Position numbers and translations under genes: made by a program. Positions 34,623-43,000 of a stretch of DNA of 64,000 nucleotides are shown in pieces. Source of the stretch: CAVQNQ01 sp963714205. GTDB lineage: Bacteria > Acidobacteriota > Terriglobia > Bryobacterales > Bryobacteraceae. The notes beneath the pieces are model-generated. The model was not told where the DNA came from and did no database searches. It saw only the letters and a program-made list of their open reading frames with translations. Positions within the stretch are counted from its first letter, which is position 1. Every line of letters starts with the position of its first letter. Where the stretch lies: contig CAVQNQ010000003.1 of the NCBI GenBank assembly GCA_963714205.1, forward strand, positions 496,001 to 560,000, written 5' to 3'.

Positions 34623-34636
34623 CAAACCGCGGTTTG
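34623..34636. repeat. Perfect 14-bp palindrome between oleate hydratase and BamA-like genes
   Basis: CAAACCGCGGTTTG is a perfect inverted repeat with no spacer. It lies 35 bases after the ohyA stop and about 115 bases before the likely barrel-protein start, in the transcription direction of both. It could be an operator or a weak terminator stem; no T tract follows. Confidence 0.4.
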
Positions 34637-34670
34637 CACCGCAGCCGCCGTACCCATGCAATTAGCTTCC

Positions 34671-36494
34671 TTAGTGCCGAGGCAAAACAGTATCAGGCGG
34701 GAACTTCGGATGCAGCACCGATTCTTTCTCCGGCACGGTGCGATCGCGACCGGTGTACAGGTAGGGGAACGGCGGCACGCGGTTCAGGAGTCCCACGATC
34801 TGTCTTTTCAGCCCGATGATCCTGAATGGATTAATCCTCGGAAGATTGGCTGTAGTGAACTGCCCTTTTACCCCTGAGAACCGCTTCATATGGCCAATCG
34901 CACACCGGATATCGAACCGGGAAGGATACACCTCAGGCACCTCCCGGTCGAGTTTCGTGAGCTTATACACCGCCTCCATCGCCGTGCGCACCGAGGTCTC
35001 GACTGTGAACACCGCATCAAGCTCAACTTCGACGTACTGGCCCATGAAGCCGAGGTTCGTACAGCCTCCGGGCACTACCTTGGGCCGGTCGGTGACCTTG
35101 CGCGGCATGAACTCGCTGTTGATGTACGGCATCATGCATGTGGAAACGTAGCTGTGCGCGAGAAGCTCATCCTTCATGTCGAGCAGACCGAGATGATAGA
35201 GCATTTCGGTGATGATCTCTTCGCCCGTGCACTCGTGCATCGCCTTCTTGATGTAATTGCCCACGCGCTCCCCGGACAGGCCGTTGCCCCAAAACACGTC
35301 TTCGTCTTCCGCCTGATCGGGAAAGAATGGCTTATGGTGCAGAATGAGCCCAATCTCCCACGCCGAATCGTTGATCGAAATCGCGCCGCCCGTCCCCGCC
35401 TTACTTCCCGACAGCAACTCGAGCTTTTCGATGAACTGCGGATAGCCCTTGATCGTGGTGAAGAAAGATATCCACTTCGTCCTTTCGATATCGCTGATGA
35501 ATTTCTCCGGATGGCCAAACTTCTCGTGCTTCTTGGCAAGCTTCTCCCAGAGCGTGAACACGCCGCGGTCCTCGGTAGACCGATCGATCGGCGCGATGGT
35601 AGCATTATCGCCGTACGTGCAGTTTTGGGTCATGGACCCGTTGGTCACGAACACGAGGTCCGCTGCCGCCACGGGAATGGTGATTTCGGCGCCCGCTTGT
35701 TTCGTGCGGATGCCCTGCACCGTATTGCACGGAGCATCAAGGTCGAGATCGGTGACCGAACAACCGCCTACGACCTTCACGCCCCTTTCGGCAAGCCACT
35801 TCTGAATCGGCTTCACGATCGCGTCGTACTCGTTATATCGGGTGTGGACGATACCCTCAAGGTAGTCGGTACGGTAATCGTTCGCGGCGAAACGGTTCAT
35901 ATAGCGGCGAAGTTCCATAACGCTGTGATGGAGCTTGAATGCCAGCATCGTGTGGAAGCAAAGCCAGAAATTCCCTTTGAAGAGGGCGGAATCCTTCCCG
36001 AAATACTCTTCGATGGTCAGGTCCTCGAATTCCTCCTCGGGCGTCGTCAGGAGATGAAATATCTTCGCGCTCACATCGCTAGGCAGACGGAAATCGTGGA
36101 TATTAGCGACGATATGGCCCTGCTTCACAAGTGCCCGGCATTCCGAATGGATCGGTTCGTCCTTATTGAAATCCACGACATCATCCAACACGGTGCGCCC
36201 GAGACGTTCCGGGGACGGGATTTTGCTGCATAGATACCAGAGGCATTCCATATACGGCTCAAGTTCGCGTTCGCCGCGGTTCTGGTATCCCTTTTGCTTC
36301 CTGATCCCATCCATGGAGCCGCCGACGACGGTTAGCTTCTCCAAAATGGTGATATTCTCTCCGGGCATGCCGGCATCGTCTGCGAGAAACACCGCCGCGG
36401 CGAGCCCAGCAATACCGCCACCCACAATATACGCTTTGCGCCTCTCGATACCTTCAGGCTTCGAAGCGCGGTACATGGTGTTATAGATGTTCAT
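34671..36494 (-). CDS. ohyA: Oleate hydratase (MCRA family, FAD-dependent)
   Basis: The product is 607 residues, in the size range of the 67-kDa myosin-cross-reactive antigen family. These enzymes hydrate the cis-9 double bond of oleate and related unsaturated fatty acids. The FAD-binding glycine motif 'AYIVGGGIAGLAAAVFLAD' (about 22-40) is followed by 'NITILEKLTVVGGSMDG', 'YECLW'-type 'EPYMECLWYLCSKIPS', 'FVTNGSMTQNCTYGD' and 'PGGCTNLGFMGQYVE', all characteristic of the family. No signal peptide is seen; the enzyme is cytoplasmic or membrane-associated. It may protect membranes from host- or plant-derived unsaturated fatty acids. AGGA lies 9 bases before the start. Confidence 0.95.
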   Translation of the reverse strand: MNIYNTMYRASKPEGIERRKAYIVGGGIAGLAAAVFLADDAGMPGENITILEKLTVVGGSMDGIRKQKGYQNRGERELEPYMECLWYLCSKIPSPERLGRTVLDDVVDFNKDEPIHSECRALVKQGHIVANIHDFRLPSDVSAKIFHLLTTPEEEFEDLTIEEYFGKDSALFKGNFWLCFHTMLAFKLHHSVMELRRYMNRFAANDYRTDYLEGIVHTRYNEYDAIVKPIQKWLAERGVKVVGGCSVTDLDLDAPCNTVQGIRTKQAGAEITIPVAAADLVFVTNGSMTQNCTYGDNATIAPIDRSTEDRGVFTLWEKLAKKHEKFGHPEKFISDIERTKWISFFTTIKGYPQFIEKLELLSGSKAGTGGAISINDSAWEIGLILHHKPFFPDQAEDEDVFWGNGLSGERVGNYIKKAMHECTGEEIITEMLYHLGLLDMKDELLAHSYVSTCMMPYINSEFMPRKVTDRPKVVPGGCTNLGFMGQYVEVELDAVFTVETSVRTAMEAVYKLTKLDREVPEVYPSRFDIRCAIGHMKRFSGVKGQFTTANLPRINPFRIIGLKRQIVGLLNRVPPFPYLYTGRDRTVPEKESVLHPKFPPDTVLPRH

Positions 36495-36741
36495 GGTCGA
36501 TATCCTATAGTCAATTCCGGCGCCCCTCTGCTGTGCGACCCGCTGAAGGTAATGCAGAGCATGTCGGCATTTGCGTCTTCTCCTAGAACGAGGTTAAAGG
36601 GAATCCGGATGCGCAGTGGTGAGGCTGTGGTCAGGTTTTGGTGGAAGGAACGCAATGGTGGAGGTCAATTCAGCCGATATGAGTGAGTGTGGCGCCTGCC
36701 GGGGAATTAATTCAGGCGGGCGCCAAGGCCGCCGTGCCGAC

Positions 36742-38844
36742 TCAAGCTCCAGATCCGGCTTGAAGCGCCAGATCACTACAGCCAGATCTTTCCGCCAAGT
36801 GACCTGCCGTTGTTTCCTCAACTTCACGCCAGGGCTGGGAAACGGAATCGTCGATGCGCCGGCGAATCCAAGCCCTTCGCGCCGGGGTGAGCCGGCCGTA
36901 GAAGACTTCGCGGTAGGCGGCGTGCACGAACTCAAAAACCTGCGAGATACTGCCGTCGGCTAACTGCTTGGCGCCGGCAGCATGCACGATACGGGAACGG
37001 CGCGAAAGCTTCTCAAGAATCTCCTCCACCAACTCCGATGCCTGTTGAAGCCCTGCCGTAACCGCATTTGCCGGGAACCTCACTCCTGCCACGCAGGCTG
37101 CTTCGAGTACCCTCTGTTCCTCTATCGTCAAATGGTCAATGTGAGTTTCGATCATGCGCCGTAGAGTCTCCGGCACTCCGAGATCGACTTCCTGGATCGG
37201 GACCTTGAACCGCCATCCTCCGCCCTCTCGCGCGATCAAGCCATGCTCCGTCATGTGATCCAGAGCCGCGATCACGAACAGCGGATTGCCCTCCGAGTGT
37301 CGGTAGATCAGCTCGGCAAAACCCTCCGGCAAGCTTTCGCCGGACTCTCCGCTCAGATACTCGGCCACTTGGGCTTGGGAAAGCGGCGCCAGAGCGATTT
37401 CCTGGCACAGGTGATGCGCTAACAGTTCCTGTCTCGCTTTCTTTAGCGGATGATCCCCGGTTTCCATGCCCACCGGCCGCTCAGTGATAATCACCATCGA
37501 CTTCGCTCCCGTCCGTTGGCGGGCAAGAGCAGAAATGAGGTCGGCCGTTGAGGGATCTGTCCATTGCAGGTCCTCGAAAACCAGCAGCAGAGGCGCTTCC
37601 AAGTTGAGCCTATCTAGCGCATCGCGGATCTCGCGCAGCATGCGATCGCGCGTAGCCCCCAGGATCTCCTGCTGCAAAGCCTGGCGCTGTTCGCGCTTTA
37701 ACAGCGAAGGGAACTGGACCAGCCAGGTGGGTGCGTGTGCGGCCAGAATCTCCACCACGCGATCCCCTTCCGGACCCCGGCACAACTGACCCAGCGCCTC
37801 CAGCATCGGGTAATAGGCTTCCGTCCCGCCGTAGCCTTCCACGCACTGCCCGCGGGCGATGCGGAGGGAGGGTTGCTCCGCGACGGCCTGGCGTTGGAAT
37901 TCGTCCACCAGCGCGGTCTTTCCAATACCCAGCTCGCCGGTGACAAAGACGACTTGGCACTGGCCCCGCAATACCTTCTCCAAACAGGTTCGCAACTCGC
38001 CCAACTCCCGCGCTCTGCCCACCAGTGTGCCTCGCGCTGTACCTGCCGGCGCCGGCGATTCCGGCCGGTCGTCATCCCGAACCTTGGCCACAAACCGATA
38101 CCCTCGCCGGGCCAAAGTCTCGATGAAAACTGGGTTCTTCGGGCAGTCTCCCAGTATGCTCCGTATGTCGGCAATCTGATATTTGAGAACCTCCGGTTGG
38201 ACAAACGTTTCGGGCCAGACCGCGTCCAGCAGTTCCTCCTGCTTAACCAGGCGGCCGGCATGTTCCACCAGGTAGCGCAGGACGGCAAATGCTTTCGGAG
38301 TCAATAAGATCCGCTCTTCCTGGCCAGATTCTCCGCGGCGCCACAGGCACTGGTTGACGGTGTCCAGGCGGAATGGCGGGAACACCTTCGTGGTGGTACC
38401 TGCCGAGACGTCGCGCCTAGCCACCGGGCTCTGGCGCTTGATCCGATCCCCGATGCCGGACTGGAAGGCCGGAGCGGATTTTGCACACTGCCGGATGGCG
38501 TCCAATAGCTCTTGATCGTCGAAAGGCTTCGTCAAGAAATTTGTTGCGCCTGCTTTGAGCGCGCGCACGGTCATTGGGATGTCGCCGTGGCCTGTGAGGA
38601 ATATGATGGGGACCTGGACACCAGATTTTGCAAGTTCCCGTTGAAGTTCGAGTCCGTTCAGCCCAGGGAGATTCACGTCCAGCACCAGACAACTCGGCAT
38701 TTTGGGTCGCGGGGCGGCCAGGAACTGCTCCGCTGACGCAAAAGTTTTCACCATCAGTCCGGCGGAGCGAATCAGTCCTGCTATTCCTTCGCGCGCGGAC
38801 GCATCGTCATCGACCACGTAAACCAAAGCTCCTGTGTCGCTCAT
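36742..38844 (-). CDS. Receiver-wHTH-ATPase fusion regulator, apparently lacking TPR tail
   Basis: The product is 700 residues from the ATG at 38844, preceded by GGGAGA; an in-frame start at 38901 would overlap the previous gene. A FixJ-type receiver (about 7-125, Asp in 'LVLDVNLPGLNG') is followed by an OmpR/CadC-type winged helix (about 150-255, 'LTPKAFAVLRYLVEHAGRLV'). An AAA/STAND ATPase follows with Walker A 'VTGELGIGKTALVDEF' (about 295-310) and Walker B-like 'PLLLVFEDLQWTDPS'. Related wHTH-ATPase regulators normally continue with several hundred residues of TPRs. Here the protein stops at 'SDLALQAGSGA', and other frames downstream do not continue it. It lies 35 bases after a lone receiver gene. 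Confidence 0.88.
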   Translation of the reverse strand: MSDTGALVYVVDDDASAREGIAGLIRSAGLMVKTFASAEQFLAAPRPKMPSCLVLDVNLPGLNGLELQRELAKSGVQVPIIFLTGHGDIPMTVRALKAGATNFLTKPFDDQELLDAIRQCAKSAPAFQSGIGDRIKRQSPVARRDVSAGTTTKVFPPFRLDTVNQCLWRRGESGQEERILLTPKAFAVLRYLVEHAGRLVKQEELLDAVWPETFVQPEVLKYQIADIRSILGDCPKNPVFIETLARRGYRFVAKVRDDDRPESPAPAGTARGTLVGRARELGELRTCLEKVLRGQCQVVFVTGELGIGKTALVDEFQRQAVAEQPSLRIARGQCVEGYGGTEAYYPMLEALGQLCRGPEGDRVVEILAAHAPTWLVQFPSLLKREQRQALQQEILGATRDRMLREIRDALDRLNLEAPLLLVFEDLQWTDPSTADLISALARQRTGAKSMVIITERPVGMETGDHPLKKARQELLAHHLCQEIALAPLSQAQVAEYLSGESGESLPEGFAELIYRHSEGNPLFVIAALDHMTEHGLIAREGGGWRFKVPIQEVDLGVPETLRRMIETHIDHLTIEEQRVLEAACVAGVRFPANAVTAGLQQASELVEEILEKLSRRSRIVHAAGAKQLADGSISQVFEFVHAAYREVFYGRLTPARRAWIRRRIDDSVSQPWREVEETTAGHLAERSGCSDLALQAGSGA

Positions 38845-38879
38845 AGGATCTGGATCTCCCTGGTTTGACTGCCTTGGGT

Positions 38880-39260
38880 TTAGCCGTTCGGCGGCTTCCA
38901 TTTCAAAGCGGCGTCGACGGCATCAAGCAATTCATCCTCACTGAATGGTTTGGTCAAGTAGGCAACCGTCCAATCGGAGGACGCTTCTGACCTGGCACGG
39001 TCGTCGGATCCATGTGCCGTAATGAAAACGACCGGCACTCTATAATTGCGAGCCACTAGGTGACGGTGGAGATCGACTCCGCTCATCCCCGGCAGGCGCA
39101 CGTCTAGGATGAGGCAGTCCGGCTCGCGAGGATGGGGTGGGTCCAGGAACTCTTCTGCGGAGGCGAACACTCTCGCCTCCAGGCCTGTGGACCGGATCAA
39201 GCTCTCCAGCGATTCCCGGACCGAAATATCATCGTCGACTACTGCAACCAAGGGGGCCAT
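38880..39260 (-). CDS. Single-domain response regulator (FixJ-like receiver)
   Basis: The product is 126 residues comprising only a receiver domain: acidic pair 'VVDDDISVRESLESL', phospho-acceptor Asp in 'LILDVRLPGMSG', Thr in 'VFITAHGSDD' and Lys in 'AYLTKPFSEDEL'. There is no output domain, so it may act as a phosphate relay or sink, or by protein contact. The segment before KPF ('ARSEASSDWTVAYLT') differs from its paralogues here, which have 'ALKAGATNFLT' or 'AMKAGAVEFLT'. It lies between two FixJ-type regulators. Confidence 0.92.
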   Translation of the reverse strand: MAPLVAVVDDDISVRESLESLIRSTGLEARVFASAEEFLDPPHPREPDCLILDVRLPGMSGVDLHRHLVARNYRVPVVFITAHGSDDRARSEASSDWTVAYLTKPFSEDELLDAVDAALKWKPPNG

Positions 39261-39377
39261 TGATTTTAAATAGCAGCGGGGGGAAAAGAAATCTATTACA
39301 CCTTGGTGCTAGGCTCTTTGATCCCCGCTCGCCCGAAGCTTTCTTCGAACGGAGTCAGGGCTTGTAAGCTGTTGATT

Positions 39378-40025
39378 CTACTTTCGAGTGGACCCTTTTT
39401 GCGAGCAGATCCCCAGGTTCTCCGCCATTCTCACCAGATCCGCCACGGAATCGGCCAGCATTTTGCGCATGACGTGCCCGCGATGAATCTTGACCGTGAA
39501 CTCGGTTATGTTCAGTTCGGCCGCAATCTGCTTATTGAGAAGGCCGGATACCACCTGCTGCATGACTTCCTGCTCGCGCGCGGTCAAGGATTCGTACCGT
39601 TCCCGCAACTCACGCATTTCCGCGTGCCGCTGGCGGGTACGCCTGTCGCGTTCGATAGCTTCTTGAATTGCCTCTATCAGATCCTGTTCATCGAGAGGCT
39701 TGGTGAGAAACTCGACCGCCCCCGCTTTCATGGCCTGCACGGAGGCCGGGATATTGCCGTGGCCTGTGAGGAAAACGATGGGGATGTCGAGGCCGGCCTC
39801 GGCCATCCGCTTCTGCAGGTCGAGCCCGCTCAACCCCGGCAGTTGCAGGTCCAACACCAAACAATTTGGCGCCTCGGCGCCTGGACGGGATAGAAATTCC
39901 TGCGCGGACGCGAAGACTTCGACCTGCAAACCCACAGACCGAATCAGGCTACTGAGTCCCTCCCGCGCCGAGAGGTCGTCGTCCACCACCGCGATGACTG
40001 CCTCAGACTCCCGCGACTCCGGCAT
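39378..40025 (-). CDS. FixJ/NarL-type response regulator with LuxR HTH
   Basis: The product is 215 residues from the ATG at 40025; longer starts fall inside the kinase gene. The receiver has 'VVDDDLSAREGLSSL', Asp in 'LVLDLQLPGLSG' and 'KPLDEQDL'. A LuxR-type HTH follows ('LTAREQEVMQQVVSGLLNKQIA', described in part, then 'TVKIHRGHVMRKM'). The closest pattern is the FixJ/TodT group that pairs with PAS-containing kinases. Its start overlaps the 3' end of the giant kinase by 23 bases, making it the likely cognate regulator. Confidence 0.94.
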   Translation of the reverse strand: MPESRESEAVIAVVDDDLSAREGLSSLIRSVGLQVEVFASAQEFLSRPGAEAPNCLVLDLQLPGLSGLDLQKRMAEAGLDIPIVFLTGHGNIPASVQAMKAGAVEFLTKPLDEQDLIEAIQEAIERDRRTRQRHAEMRELRERYESLTAREQEVMQQVVSGLLNKQIAAELNITEFTVKIHRGHVMRKMLADSVADLVRMAENLGICSQKGSTRK

Positions 40026-43000
40026 TTGATTCTTCTTGGTGGTACTTCGGAATCGTAAAGTGGACGATTGTGCCTTGGCCGTCATTGGCCGTAGCCCATA
40101 TCCGGCCTCCATGCGCCTGAACGATCGAACGGCTAATGGAAAGCCCCATGCCCATGCCGCCAGGCTTCGTCGTGTAGAAAGAGTCAAAGATCCTGTCTAT
40201 GATCTGGGGGTCAATACCTGTCCCCGAGTCTTGAACCGTTACTTGCACCTGGTCAGGGTCGATGTTCCGCGTGCTGATCGCCAGTGCTCGTGCCCGTTCA
40301 TCGACAACGCTCATCGCTTCGATAGCATTCATAACGAGATTCAGCACAACCTGCTGCAACTGAACCCGATCGCCTGAAACAGGCGAAAGGTCATCCGCAA
40401 ACTGGGTCCGGATGATCACGCTCCTTCTTTTCGCTTCGTCCCCGACGAGGGCGAGGACTTCCCGGATGGTTTCATTCAGATCCAGCTTCTCTGTAGGGGT
40501 CGCAGCCTTTCTTGTCAGCGCCCGAATTCTGGCGATCACTTCGCCGGCCCGTTTCCCGTCGCGGACGATGCGGCGGAGACCTTCCCGCGCCTCCTCCAGG
40601 TTAGGCACATCTCCGGCCAGCCAGCGCAGGCCGGCGCTGGCGTTACTTACCACGCCCGACAGCGGTTGGTTGACTTCATGCGCGACCGACGCGGCCAGTT
40701 CCCCCATCATACTCACCCGGTTGATGTGCGCGAGATCCGCCTCGAGTTGGCGCAGCCTGTCGCGCTGTTGTTCGGCCCGCAAGCGGTAACTGATGTCCCG
40801 CGCAACCTTCAGCAGCAAGCGGCGCCCGCCATGCCAGAAGAGGCTGGTGTGAACTTCGACCGGGAACAGCGTCCCGTCCTTGCGCCGATGCCAGTGTCGG
40901 TCGAAGAACACCGTCTCGCCCGCCGCTGCCCGCTCCGCCATGGATTCGAGGGTCGGTCGATCCAGATCCACGTCGAAGTCCATCGGGTTCATCCCGATCA
41001 GTTCCTCCCGGGTGTAACCAAGGCTCTCGCAGGCGGGCCGGTTCACATCGAGAATGGTTCCTTCCTCGAAATCCAGCATGAAGAAGTCCTCCGCTGCATG
41101 GTCCACGAATGTGCGAAAGCGCGTCTCGCTCTCGCGCAGCGCTTCTTCGGCGCGCTTGCGCCCGGTGATGTCGCGAGCGGCGGCAAATACACCCGAGACT
41201 TGGTCCGATTCGTCCCGATAGACCGAGGCATTGTACAGCACCGACATCACACGCCCGTCCCGATGCCGCAGCTCCAATGGATAATCTCGCACCAGGCCTT
41301 CCCGAAACACCTGCTGGTAACCGGCACGGGCTTGTGCAGGCTCGGTGAAGTAGTCGCAGAAATCGGTCCCGATGAGTTCGCTGCGTGAGCGGCCCGTGGC
41401 CGCCTCGGTTGCGGCATTGACGTCGGTGATCTTCCCGTCCGGCCCGATCGTCACCAACGGATCGACGCTGGTTTCAATGAGGCTGCGGTTATAGGCGTTG
41501 GACAGCCGCAGGGCCTCTTCGGCGCGCTTGCGGTCGGTGATGTCGCGAGCGGCGGCGAACACACCAACGACCTGGCCCGATTCGTCCCGGTAGACCGAGG
41601 CGTTGTACAACACCGAGATCACATGTCCGTCCCGATGCCGCAGCTCCAAGGGATAATCTCGCACCAGACCTTCCCGGAACGCGTGCTCGTAACCGGCACG
41701 CGCTTGTGCAGGCTCGGTGAAGTAATCGCAGAAATCGGTCCCGATGAGTTCGCTGCGTGAGCGGCCCGTGGCCGCCTCGGTCGCGGCATTGACGTCCGTG
41801 ATCTTCCCGTCCGGCCCGATCGTCACCAACGGATCGACGCTGGTTTCAATGAGGCTGCGGTTATAGGCGTTGGACACCCGCAAAGCCTCTTCGACCCGCT
41901 TGCGCTCGGTGATGTCCCGTGCTAAAGACAGGCTGAGTCGGCGACCGCCGCGCCAGAACGGATGGGCACGAACCTCAACGGGGAACAGGGTCCCATCCTT
42001 TCGCCGATGGTGAGTCTCGAACGTGCAGTCCACTCCGGCATCGAGTCGGTTGCCGATCCATTGCAGGAATACGTCATCCGCCTTCGCGTCGAAGTCACGG
42101 GTCGTCATCCCGATCAGTTCCTCACGAGTGTGGCCGAGGCTTTCGCAGGCCTGCCGGTTCACGTCAAGAACCCTTCCGAGGTCGCCGATCAAGAAGAAGG
42201 CGTCGGTCGCGTGGTCCACAAAGGTGCGGAAGCGCGTCTCGCTCTCGCGCAGAGCTTCCTCCGCGCACTTGCGCTCGGTGATGTCCTGCACGGTGCCAAT
42301 TCCTCTGACTGCGTTCCCCTGCGGATCGAATTCGACTTCAGCCCTCTCCCGAACCCATTTCAATTCGTCCCCGGCCAAAATGCGGTGCTCGATGTCATAG
42401 GGCGCTCCTTGGAGGGCAGCCGCCCACGCGCGATCGAGACGTTCCCGGTCTTCGGAATAGACCATATCGAGAAAAGCTTCATAAGTAAGAGCTTCGTCTC
42501 TCGATCTGTCAAAGATACGATATACTTCGTTTGACCAGGTGAGTTGGTTGCGGGCGGTGTCGAGATGCCAGCTCCCGATGTGCGCGATCTCCTGCGCCCG
42601 ATTGAGATTGCCCTCGCTATCCTGCAAGGCCTGCTCTGCCCGCTTGCGTTCCGTAATATCGACGGAGGTGCCGACCAATTTGACGAGATCTCCGGCTTCA
42701 TTCAGGATAGGGTGACGGATCATGTGAATATGTTTGACCGTTCCGTCGGGCAGCGCGATCCTGTACTCGTCATTGGTATCCACTTTTTCGCGGCGCGACT
42801 TCTGAAAGCTCTCTTCCACCCTGGTCCGATCCTCTGAGAGGATTTGTCGGATGACTGCCTCCCTGGTCGGCAAACCCTCCTGCGGATCGAATCCAAACAT
42901 TCGGAACATTTCCTCGGACCAGTGACCATACGCGTCCGTGCCCGGGTCCCAAGCCCAACTACCAGTGTGGGCCAGCCTCTGCGCTTCCGCCAGGTAAGCC

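Noticed and set aside
41167..41910. Tandem 372-bp repeat considered as a CRISPR-like or mobile repeat
   Set aside because: There are no spacers. The units are in-frame PAS-coding sequence inside a kinase gene.
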